Position numbers and translations under genes: made by a program. Under the pieces are notes generated by a model. The model searched no databases, had not been told where the DNA came from, and was given only the letters and a program-made list of their open reading frames with translations. From assembly GCF_003314435.2 (NCBI RefSeq), contig NZ_QNVY02000002.1, positions 558,001 through 622,000 on the forward strand: 64,000 nt of DNA, given 5' to 3'. This DNA is from Flavobacterium petrolei. GTDB lineage: Bacteria > Bacteroidota > Bacteroidia > Flavobacteriales > Flavobacteriaceae. Shown here piece after piece: positions 16,813 to 24,254 of the stretch; position 1 is the first letter of the stretch, and the number at the start of each line of letters is the position of its first letter.

Positions 16813-17262
16813 ATGAACAAATCAATCCTTCTTATTGCTTTACTTATTAGTTTAGCTTCTTGCTCCAGTACGCAATCTACATTGAAAAATACGGATGATA
16901 ATGCGCCAAACCTTACTCTTTCTAAAGACAATACTTTTCTAATTACGGCATATAGTAAAGACAAAAAATATGGTTATGATAAAGATTACCCAATCAACAT
17001 TTTCTTTAATAACACTAAAAATGAAACCATCAATCAAGGTCGTTTTTTGAATGCTTTGGCGGGACCTAATGGCGAAAAAATCACATTTACTAAATTAGAA
17101 AGTTGCTGCCCGTTTCCAACAAAAAGAAGCGAGTTGGGTGCCGGGTTTCTAGATGTATATGAATTAAAATGGAATGGTCAAAAAAAACCAGTACTACTCT
17201 ATTTGAACATCTATGAAAAAGGAATATTGATGGTTCCTGTAGGACTTACATTGAAAAAATAA
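16813..17262 (+). CDS. Small lipoprotein of unknown function upstream of kdsA
   Basis: A 149-residue predicted lipoprotein with lipobox SLASC (Cys17). The body is beta-rich: FLITAYSKDKKYGYDKDYPINIFF, then a LESCCPFPTKRSELGAGFLDVYE segment with two adjacent Cys, and a C-terminal strand pair ILMVPVGLTLKK. It is separated from kdsA by 211 bp holding a dispersed repeat. From memory, relatives in flavobacterial genomes are sometimes labelled 2-dehydro-3-deoxyphosphooctonate aldolase. Nothing in this sequence resembles that enzyme, which is the next gene, so such a label is probably carried over from the neighbour. Confidence 0.8.
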   Translation: MNKSILLIALLISLASCSSTQSTLKNTDDNAPNLTLSKDNTFLITAYSKDKKYGYDKDYPINIFFNNTKNETINQGRFLNALAGPNGEKITFTKLESCCPFPTKRSELGAGFLDVYELKWNGQKKPVLLYLNIYEKGILMVPVGLTLKK

Positions 17263-17300
17263 TATTTTTCGAATCCCAAAATGTCCTTGCAAAACAATTC

Positions 17301-17387
17301 CCTAGCCCTGATGCTAGTGAAAATCCTCCCGTTTTTCAGGGAGATTGTAATCTCGTCCTAATGACGAGACAGGAAACAGCTCCTAAA
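17301..17387. repeat. Dispersed intergenic repeat, copy B
   Basis: It has the same ends as copy A: TAGCCCTGATG at the start and AGGAAACAGCTCCTAAAA at the end. The middle differs and holds its own hairpin (CTCGTC...GACGAG). It lies between the lipoprotein gene and kdsA. Confidence 0.75.
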
Positions 17388-17445
17388 AAAAAGTTAATGT
17401 CATAAATTATTTGGAAATCGTAAATAGTAAATCGTAAATCATAAC

Positions 17446-17453
17446 TACCTTTG
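17446..17453 (+). promoter_or_regulatory. -7 box TACCTTTG of kdsA
   Basis: TACCTTTG matches TAnnTTTG, 20 bp before the kdsA ATG. No convincing -33 box was seen. Confidence 0.45.
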
Positions 17454-17473
17454 CACCTTTAAAAAATCATACT

Positions 17474-18292
17474 ATGAACCTACAACATATTCCACAAATC
17501 AAATATACTGACAGCGGCAATTTCTTCCTATTAGCAGGGCCTTGTGCCATTGAAGGGGAAGAAATGGCGATGCGAATTGCCGAAAAACTAGTTGGTATTA
17601 CTGATAATTTACAAATCCCTTTCGTTTTTAAGGGTTCTTTCAAGAAAGCAAACCGTTCTAGAATTGACAGTTTTTCAGGAATTGGTGACGAAAAAGCATT
17701 GAAAATTTTAAGAAAAGTTTCAGAGACTTTTCACGTTCCAACTGTTACGGATATTCATACCAATGAAGATGCTGATATGGCTGCTCATTATGTTGATGTG
17801 TTACAAATTCCCGCTTTTTTAGTACGTCAAACTGATTTAGTCGTGGCTGCTGCCAATACTGGGAAAGTGGTCAACTTGAAAAAAGGACAATTCATGAGTC
17901 CGGAAAGCATGAAGCATGCGGTTCAAAAAGTATTGGATTGTAACAATGAAAACGTGATGGTTACGGATAGAGGAACCATGTTCGGCTATCAAGATATGAT
18001 TGTTGATTTTAGAGGAATTCCTGCGATGCAACAATACGCAACAACTGTTCTTGATGTTACGCACTCGCTGCAACAACCCAACCAAACAGCAGGTGTAACT
18101 GGAGGAAGACCAGATATGATTGAAACCATTGCCAAAGCTGGTATTGCTGTAGGTGTAGATGGAATTTTTATTGAAACCCATTTTGATCCTGCCAATGCAA
18201 AAAGCGATGGAGCTAATATGTTGCATTTGGATTATTTTGAATCCTTGATGACCAAGTTAGTTGATATCAGAAAAACAATAAATACATTTTAA
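17474..18292 (+). CDS. kdsA: 3-deoxy-8-phosphooctulonate synthase
   Basis: KdsA condenses arabinose 5-phosphate with phosphoenolpyruvate to make KDO-8-phosphate for the lipopolysaccharide core. The 272-residue TIM barrel shows LLAGPCAIEG (with the Cys of metal-dependent forms), FKGSFKKANRSRIDSFSG, TDIHTNEDAD, LQIPAFLVRQTDLV, VTDRGTMFGYQDMIVDFR, and the late IETHFDPANAKSDG. The chemistry is certain from these motifs. The companion genes kdsB, kdsC and kdsD are not in the window. Confidence 0.97.
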   Translation: MNLQHIPQIKYTDSGNFFLLAGPCAIEGEEMAMRIAEKLVGITDNLQIPFVFKGSFKKANRSRIDSFSGIGDEKALKILRKVSETFHVPTVTDIHTNEDADMAAHYVDVLQIPAFLVRQTDLVVAAANTGKVVNLKKGQFMSPESMKHAVQKVLDCNNENVMVTDRGTMFGYQDMIVDFRGIPAMQQYATTVLDVTHSLQQPNQTAGVTGGRPDMIETIAKAGIAVGVDGIFIETHFDPANAKSDGANMLHLDYFESLMTKLVDIRKTINTF

Positions 18293-18310
18293 ATTTAGGC
18301 CCCAAATTCA

Positions 18311-19153
18311 TTGAAATATCTATTATATTACGCATTCTTTATTATTTTATTTACTAATAACACAATTGCACAGGAAGTTACAGAAATCCAAACTAAATAT
18401 ACAACTCATAACAAAGGGAAATTTTTTATTTCATGGGGAGGAAACAGAGACAGTTACTCCAAATCAGACATCACTTTTCGAGGTAAAGATTACAATTTTA
18501 CTTTAGAAAATGTTCCAGCGCATGACAAACCAAAAGGTTGGCATGTTGATTATATTAATCCATCCAGAATGACTATACCACAGACTAATTTTAGAATGGG
18601 GTATTTTGTAAGCGATCATTATAGTGTTGCTATTGGTGTGGATCACATGAAATATGTGATGTCGCAAAATAAGGCTGTGGACATCAATGGGTATTATCCA
18701 AATCCCGGATCTTATGATGAGCTATTAGCTAATAATCAAGTGCTTTTGACTGAAGAATTTCTGAAATATGAGCATACCGATGGTTTGAATTATATAAATA
18801 CTGAGTTTTCAAGACATGATGACATATCGTCAATATTCAAAATTGGAAATATTGATAAAATTCAAGTCAATTTAACTGAGGGAGTTGGTTTTGGTTTCTT
18901 ATACCCTAAAACTAATACAACTTTATTGGGAAAAGAACGTCATGATGATTTCCATGTTTCAGGTTTTGGAACTTCTTTGAAAGCAGGACTAAATGTTACT
19001 TTTTTCAAACACTTTTATATTCAAGGAGAACTTAAAGGAGGTTACATCAACATGCAGGATATACGAACTACACAGAGCACCGAAGATAGTGCCTCACAAG
19101 ATTTTTTCTTTTTTCAGAGGATAATTGCCGTGGGAGGGATTTTTAGAATTTAA
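18311..19153 (+). CDS. Predicted outer-membrane beta-barrel protein (TTG start)
   Basis: A 280-residue exported protein with a signal peptide (MKYLLYYAFFIILFTNNTIAQ). I read it as an outer-membrane barrel from the alternating strands such as FFISWGGNRDSYSKSD, NFRMGYFVSDHYSVAIGVDHMKYVM, GVGFGFLYPKTNTTLLG and the ending IIAVGGIFRI. The start codon is TTG at 18311: an in-frame TAG lies at 18296-18298 and no ATG fits the signal peptide. It begins 18 bp after kdsA and may be transcribed with it. No specific family recognised. Confidence 0.8.
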   Translation: MKYLLYYAFFIILFTNNTIAQEVTEIQTKYTTHNKGKFFISWGGNRDSYSKSDITFRGKDYNFTLENVPAHDKPKGWHVDYINPSRMTIPQTNFRMGYFVSDHYSVAIGVDHMKYVMSQNKAVDINGYYPNPGSYDELLANNQVLLTEEFLKYEHTDGLNYINTEFSRHDDISSIFKIGNIDKIQVNLTEGVGFGFLYPKTNTTLLGKERHDDFHVSGFGTSLKAGLNVTFFKHFYIQGELKGGYINMQDIRTTQSTEDSASQDFFFFQRIIAVGGIFRI

Positions 19154-19177
19154 TTCATCCTGTATTAAAAATTAAAT

Positions 19178-19212
19178 AAGCTGTCATTTTTGATGGCTTT
19201 TTTTTTGAATTT
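19178..19212 (+). terminator. Terminator after the outer-membrane barrel gene
   Basis: AGCTGTCA and TGATGGCT pair (with G-U pairs) across TTTT and are followed by a run of nine T. Confidence 0.6.
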
Positions 19213-19367
19213 GATTTAAAAAAAAACTAAAATATATAAAATTAACAACTGTTTCATTATTTGATTTTTTTTCTTTTTTTTGAAATTTTAAATAGTTAAA
19301 TTTAGCCATCGGATTTGCTTGTTTCAAGTTGGGTAATTTTAATAAATATAATTCCTTAAAATTATAA

Positions 19368-20462
19368 ATGACCAAAAATAACACCGCCACTTCTTCTTTA
19401 AAAACAGACTATCACTTTGATAATTTTTTTAATATCTCAGCTGATTTCATATGTATTGCAGGATTTGATGGCTATTTTAGAAGAATAAATCCGGCTGTTT
19501 CAAAATTATTAGGCTTTACGGAAGAGGAATTATATTCTCGACCAATCAGCAGTTTTGTATACACAGCCGATCTCCAAATTACGATAGAAACCAGAGAACA
19601 AGTCTATAAAAACAAGCCTCTTTTGAATTTTGAAAACCGCTATTTAACTAAAAGCGGAGAAATTGTATGGTTATCATGGACCTCTATGCCTGTTGAGTCA
19701 GAGAAATTAGTTTATGCAATTGCCAAAAACATCACCCATAAAAAAAAAATGGAAGAGGAGCGCAATTTACTGATTGCAAATTTGACACAAATCAACAAAG
19801 AACTAACGGTTTTGTCTCATAAAACTTCGCATGATTTAAAGTCTCCCATAAATAACATGCTTTCTGTTTTTAACTTAATTGATGTTTCAAAAATCAATGA
19901 TCCAGAAACGTTAGAGTTAGTAGAAATTCTTAAATTAACTAGTGAAAATTTAAAACAAACTTTAAATGATTCTATTGATCAATTAGTAGAAAACGAGAGT
20001 ATCAATACTCAAATTGAAGAAATAAATTTAAATGAATCCCTTAGTGAAGTGCTTACTTCCATAAATTCTTTAGTTCGCGATTCAAAAGCAATTATTAACA
20101 TTGACTTTTCAGCATTTGAGAATATTACTTTTAACAAAGCATACATCAAAAGTATTTTTTTGAATTTATTAACCAATTCAATTAAATATGCGAAACCACA
20201 TCAAGTACCACTTATTACCATCGAATCCAGAAATGTCAATGGAGTCAACCAATTAGTATTCTCGGATGAAGGACTCGGTTTTGATATGGATAAAGTAAAA
20301 GATAAGATTTTTGGATTGTATCAAAAATTCCACAGTAACATTGACAGCAATGGCATTGGTCTCTATTTGGTCTACAATCACATCACCAGTTTAGGCGGAA
20401 GAATTGCCGTGGAGAGTAAAATAAATGAAGGTGCTACATTCATTATTTCTTTCAAATATTGA
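19368..20462 (+). CDS. PAS domain sensor histidine kinase
   Basis: A 364-residue kinase without membrane segments. Residues 20-125 form a PAS domain (FICIAGFDGYFRRINPAVSKLLGFTEEEL) with a PAC tail; a short coiled coil follows to about 150. The HisKA motif SHDLKSP places the phosphoacceptor at His155. The ATPase domain has the N box FLNLLTNSIKYAKP, G1 box DEGLGFDMD and G2 box NGIGLYLV. No response regulator is adjacent, so its partner is elsewhere. A 15-bp inverted repeat spans its 3' end and stop codon. Confidence 0.93.
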   Translation: MTKNNTATSSLKTDYHFDNFFNISADFICIAGFDGYFRRINPAVSKLLGFTEEELYSRPISSFVYTADLQITIETREQVYKNKPLLNFENRYLTKSGEIVWLSWTSMPVESEKLVYAIAKNITHKKKMEEERNLLIANLTQINKELTVLSHKTSHDLKSPINNMLSVFNLIDVSKINDPETLELVEILKLTSENLKQTLNDSIDQLVENESINTQIEEINLNESLSEVLTSINSLVRDSKAIINIDFSAFENITFNKAYIKSIFLNLLTNSIKYAKPHQVPLITIESRNVNGVNQLVFSDEGLGFDMDKVKDKIFGLYQKFHSNIDSNGIGLYLVYNHITSLGGRIAVESKINEGATFIISFKY

Positions 20463-20477
20463 GAATGTAGCACCTTC
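20427..20477. terminator. Perfect 15-bp inverted repeat over the histidine kinase stop codon
   Basis: GAAGGTGCTACATTC (20427-20441) is the exact reverse complement of 20463-20477. The 21-nt loop contains the TGA stop. It lies between converging genes and probably ends one or both transcripts, although the flanking T-runs are weak. Confidence 0.6.
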
Positions 20478-20493
20478 AAGAATAAGTATGTTT

Positions 20494-21873
20494 CTATTTT
20501 GCAATACCGTTTTGATCCATCAAATAAAGTATAGAAGCCATAGCTGCTGCTCCTAGTTCTAACTCTCTTTTATTGACAGCATCAAAAGTGTCATTGGCAG
20601 CATGATGATAATCAAAATAACGCTGAGAATCCGGTTGCAATCCTACTTTTACGATGTGATTGGATTGTAACGGACCAATATCAACACCGGAATGTCCTTT
20701 TACAAATTTGTGAATTAAATAGGGTTCGAACATCGTTGCCCAACTACTAATCTTATTGAAGTTAGCTTCATCGGCTTCAATTGAAAAACCTCTTGGTGAG
20801 AACCCTCCCGAATCACTTTCTAAAGCAAAAATATGGTTTTCGTTGTTTTTATTGGACTGTGTTTCATATTCTTTTCCGCCTCGAACGCCGTTTTCTTCAT
20901 TCATAAACAAAACCACACGCAACGTATTTTTAGGCTTGTACCCTATATTTTTGAAGATATTCAACACTTCCATACTTTGGACACATCCTGCGCCATCGTC
21001 ATGAGAACCATCTCCAAGATCCCAAGAATCAAGGTGACCTCCAACTACCAATATTCTCTCAGGATGTTCAGAACCGGTCATTTCACCAACCACATTGTAG
21101 GATAAAACATCATCAAATGTCTGACACGATTGTTTCAAGTAAAAAGTTGCATTGGGATTGGTTTTCAAACTTTTACTCAAAATTTCGGCACCATTGGTAC
21201 TAATGGCAGCAGCAGGAACGCGCTGCTCCTTGGTAATATCACCATAATTGGTAGCACCTGTGTGCGGAAAATCATCTAATCTTAAGTTCATTGAACGAAC
21301 AATCACTGCCAAAGCACCCAGTTTTCCAGCCTCTCTAGCGCCTGATGATCTCTGGTCCACACAACCACTGTAAGCTTTAAATGTTTCTACAAACTCAGGA
21401 TTCATGGGTCTGTTAAAGAAAATGATTTTACCTTTAACTTTTGCTTCTCCTAATGCTGTTAATTCCTCTAGACTCTTTACTTCCAATATTGGCGCTTGTA
21501 TTCCCTTTTTTGGAGTGGCAACGGAACCCCCCAGAGCACAAATGGGGAACGTTATTTTTTGTTTCCCTACTTGTAAATAAGCGATTTCTTTTTCGCCTCT
21601 CACCCATTTTGGCACCATTACTTCTTGAAGGTACACTTTATCTAAACCTAGCGTTTCTAATTGTGCTTTGGCATATAAAACGGCTTTTTCTGCTCCTGTA
21701 GAACCTGATAATCGGGATCCTATTGTATTCGACAAATGGTCCAGCCAAGGATAACATTTGGCATTGGTCAGGGATGATTTGTAAATATCTTTTAACGCTT
21801 GTTCGTCTTTAGTTTGCGCGAATAAAGTGATTCCACCAAACAAAAGTGCTGCTAAAACAATTGATTTTTTCAT
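20494..21873 (-). CDS. M28 family zinc metallopeptidase (carboxypeptidase Q-like)
   Basis: A 459-residue exported peptidase with a signal peptide (MKKSIVLAALLFGGITLFAQ). After a PA-type insert (about 130-260), the M28 catalytic core shows the two-zinc ligands in order: GGHLDSWDLGDGSHDDGAGC (His and Asp), FMNEENGVRGG (general base Glu and zinc ligand Glu), ALESDSGGF (Asp) and the C-terminal YHHAANDTFD (His). The length and layout match the plasma glutamate carboxypeptidase-like group that releases amino acids from peptides in the envelope. It is a stand-alone gene converging with the histidine kinase. Confidence 0.93.
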   Translation of the reverse strand: MKKSIVLAALLFGGITLFAQTKDEQALKDIYKSSLTNAKCYPWLDHLSNTIGSRLSGSTGAEKAVLYAKAQLETLGLDKVYLQEVMVPKWVRGEKEIAYLQVGKQKITFPICALGGSVATPKKGIQAPILEVKSLEELTALGEAKVKGKIIFFNRPMNPEFVETFKAYSGCVDQRSSGAREAGKLGALAVIVRSMNLRLDDFPHTGATNYGDITKEQRVPAAAISTNGAEILSKSLKTNPNATFYLKQSCQTFDDVLSYNVVGEMTGSEHPERILVVGGHLDSWDLGDGSHDDGAGCVQSMEVLNIFKNIGYKPKNTLRVVLFMNEENGVRGGKEYETQSNKNNENHIFALESDSGGFSPRGFSIEADEANFNKISSWATMFEPYLIHKFVKGHSGVDIGPLQSNHIVKVGLQPDSQRYFDYHHAANDTFDAVNKRELELGAAAMASILYLMDQNGIAK

Positions 21874-21971
21874 AATAAATTTGGAACTTTTTAAGGTATT
21901 TTTCTTTATAATTTTGGTTTTGGTTGCTGTTGCAATTTCGCAATTCCTAACGAATAATTTATGTTAGATTC

Positions 21972-22005
21972 AAAAAAAATCCTGCAAGTTTAAAGCTCTT
22001 GCAGG
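21972..22005 (-). terminator. Terminator after the GH97 gene
   Basis: Read on the minus strand, CCTGCAAG and CTTGCAGG (21981-22005) form a stem followed by ATTTTTTTT. Confidence 0.75.
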
Positions 22006-22011
22006 ATATCC

Positions 22012-24111
22012 TTATTCTTTTATCGGTTCGAAACTGATTGCTGTTCCTCCTCCTGGAGCTAAATTCAACTTAATTTTTGATTTGCTGGAAACTGTCATCG
22101 TGCTAATTTTATAAGCAATTGGATTATTTTTCCAATCGGCATTTTTAGCATCTTCATAAATGATCGCTTTGTATTTTTTCCCTTTGGTTAAGAAGTCTAA
22201 CTTTATTTCTGATGATCTGGCATTCTCATCGGTAATAGCACCTAAAAACCAAGTTTCTTTTCCTTTTGTTTTTCTGGCAACTGTAACATAATCACCTGGT
22301 TCCGCTTCTAAATATTTACTTTCATCCCAATCCATTTCAACATCTTTGATAAACTGAAAAGCATCTGGATATTTCTCATAATTTTCTAATAAATCAGCCG
22401 CCATTTGCAGCGGAGAATACATCGTAACATACAAAGCCAGTTGTTTGGCTAAAGTCGTATGAACCTGCTCTGTTTTGTTTTTATCATAATAACTCATTTT
22501 GACTTCAAAAATTCCCGGCGTATAATCCATAGGTCCACCCAATTGTCTGGTAAATGGTAAAATAGTTTCGTGCGCTGGCGGGTTTCCAACACTCCAAGCA
22601 TTAAATTCATTCCCACGAGCCGCTTCAGCAGCGATATAATTAGGATATGTTCTTCCAAAACCGGTTGGTCTTGATGATTCATGAGAGTTAATCATAATCT
22701 TATAATCAGCAGCGCGTTTAACCACAAAATTGAAATGATTCACCATAGATTGCCCGTCATGAAACTCCCCACGTGGAATAATTTTACCCACATAACCCGA
22801 TTTTACTGCTGGATATTCGTATTTTTTCATCAAATCAAAAGCTCGATCCAAGTGTCTTTCGTAATTGCTGACAGATCCCGATGTTTCATGATGCATAATC
22901 ATTTTGACATTTTTTTCTTTGGCGTAAGCCGAAAGAGCTGCAATATCAAAATCCGGATACGGCGTTGTAAAGTCAAAAACTTCCTCTTTCCAGTTTCCGT
23001 TCCAATCCTCCCAACCTACATTCCAGCCTTCTACCAATACGCCATCAAAACCGTTTTTTGCAGCAAAATCGATATATCGTTTCGTATTTTCGGTAGTAGC
23101 ACCGTGCTTTCCTGACGCTTTTGGGGCATCTGCAAAATTAGTGGCGTTTTGAGAACCGGCATAATCCCAAGTAGATTTCCCTACGTGCATTTCCCACCAA
23201 ATTCCAACATATTTCATGGGTTTAATCCAAGAAGTATCTTCTAATTTTGACGGTTCGTTTAGGTTCAGAATCATTTTAGAAGCCACAATATCTCTGGCAT
23301 CATCGCTAATCATTATGGTTCTCCAAGGCGACACACAAGGCGTTTGCAAATAGGCTTTGTCACCAATGGCATTCGGAACTAATTCGGCTTTTAATTTATA
23401 ATTTGTCACATCTGCATTTAGGTGCATCACTGGATAATTGACAACCGCCGCTTCAAAAATATTGAGATACAAACCTGATGGCGCTTTCATCATCAACGGT
23501 GTTTGAACCATGTATTTCCCTGGAATCGATTTTACTCCAATTCCGTTGTTCATATTAATTTTGCTATTATCAATTTCAGAAAACTTAGTTTCGTTGTATT
23601 CGTATTCATTGCTGTCGAAATCGCCTGGAAGCCAAAATACCTTATTATTTTCGATTAAATTGAATTGGGTAACCTCATCAGAAATGATAAAATAATTCAA
23701 TTCCGCTTGTTTTGGAAAATCATATCTGAAAGCAACTCCTTCATCAAAAACTCTAAAGATGATATTCATTTTCACCTTAGTTTCCATGTTGATAAGCGAA
23801 ACATTAAGTTCACTATATTGATTTTTAATACTGGATTGCTCCCCTAAAACTGGTTTCCAAGATTCGTTGAAGTTGGAAGTTTTTGAAGTCAGTATTTCAA
23901 AATTTGCGTCTAAAGCTGGTTTTTCCTTTAATTTTATACCCAAAGCACTTTCCAAAACGACCGCTTTGTTTTTGTAATTTACAGAATAAAAAGGTTGACC
24001 ATTTGTCCCTAATTTGAAATTTAAGGCAATTTTACCCGATGGCGATTGAACGCTTTGGGCATTGCCAAAATTGAAAAGAAAGAGTAGAAAAAGAGAAAAT
24101 AAATATTTCAT
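22012..24111 (-). CDS. Glycoside hydrolase family 97, inverting alpha-glucosidase type (SusB-like)
   Basis: A 699-residue exported enzyme (signal peptide ends FNFGNAQ) with the GH97 N-terminal beta-sandwich, a central TIM barrel (about 290-570) and a C-terminal beta domain. Glu409 (HHETSGS), Glu478 (SHESSRPTG) and Glu502 (RGNEFN) are spaced 69 and 24 residues apart, as I recall for the three catalytic glutamates of Bacteroides SusB. Position 439 in VKSGYVG is Gly, where retaining GH97 enzymes carry an Asp nucleophile. This points to an inverting alpha-glucosidase that removes glucose from the non-reducing ends of alpha-glucans. It lies downstream of the locus terminator at 24198-24229, so it may have its own promoter. 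Confidence 0.93.
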   Translation of the reverse strand: MKYLFSLFLLFLFNFGNAQSVQSPSGKIALNFKLGTNGQPFYSVNYKNKAVVLESALGIKLKEKPALDANFEILTSKTSNFNESWKPVLGEQSSIKNQYSELNVSLINMETKVKMNIIFRVFDEGVAFRYDFPKQAELNYFIISDEVTQFNLIENNKVFWLPGDFDSNEYEYNETKFSEIDNSKINMNNGIGVKSIPGKYMVQTPLMMKAPSGLYLNIFEAAVVNYPVMHLNADVTNYKLKAELVPNAIGDKAYLQTPCVSPWRTIMISDDARDIVASKMILNLNEPSKLEDTSWIKPMKYVGIWWEMHVGKSTWDYAGSQNATNFADAPKASGKHGATTENTKRYIDFAAKNGFDGVLVEGWNVGWEDWNGNWKEEVFDFTTPYPDFDIAALSAYAKEKNVKMIMHHETSGSVSNYERHLDRAFDLMKKYEYPAVKSGYVGKIIPRGEFHDGQSMVNHFNFVVKRAADYKIMINSHESSRPTGFGRTYPNYIAAEAARGNEFNAWSVGNPPAHETILPFTRQLGGPMDYTPGIFEVKMSYYDKNKTEQVHTTLAKQLALYVTMYSPLQMAADLLENYEKYPDAFQFIKDVEMDWDESKYLEAEPGDYVTVARKTKGKETWFLGAITDENARSSEIKLDFLTKGKKYKAIIYEDAKNADWKNNPIAYKISTMTVSSKSKIKLNLAPGGGTAISFEPIKE

Positions 24112-24197
24112 TTTTGGATGATTTTTTTGAATTGATAAAAGTAAAGAAAATAGCTGTTTTTCACAGTATGACTTTTAATAAATACCATTTTTTTGTT

Positions 24198-24229
24198 AAA
24201 AAAAACCCTTCAGTATAAATACTGAAGGG
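24198..24229 (-). terminator. Strong intrinsic terminator after the GH3 gene
   Basis: CCCTTCAGTAT and ATACTGAAGGG (24206-24229) form a perfect 11-bp stem with a two-base loop. Read on the minus strand it is followed by eight T. It separates the GH3-led operon from the GH97 gene. Confidence 0.88.
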
Positions 24230-24254
24230 CCGATCATAAATAAACAAACCAAAT

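Noticed and set aside
17837..18226. 129-codon minus-strand frame opposite kdsA
   Set aside because: It is a shadow of a fully conserved kdsA.
22681..23115. 144-codon plus-strand frame opposite the GH97 gene
   Set aside because: It is a shadow; the GH97 frame carries all catalytic residues.
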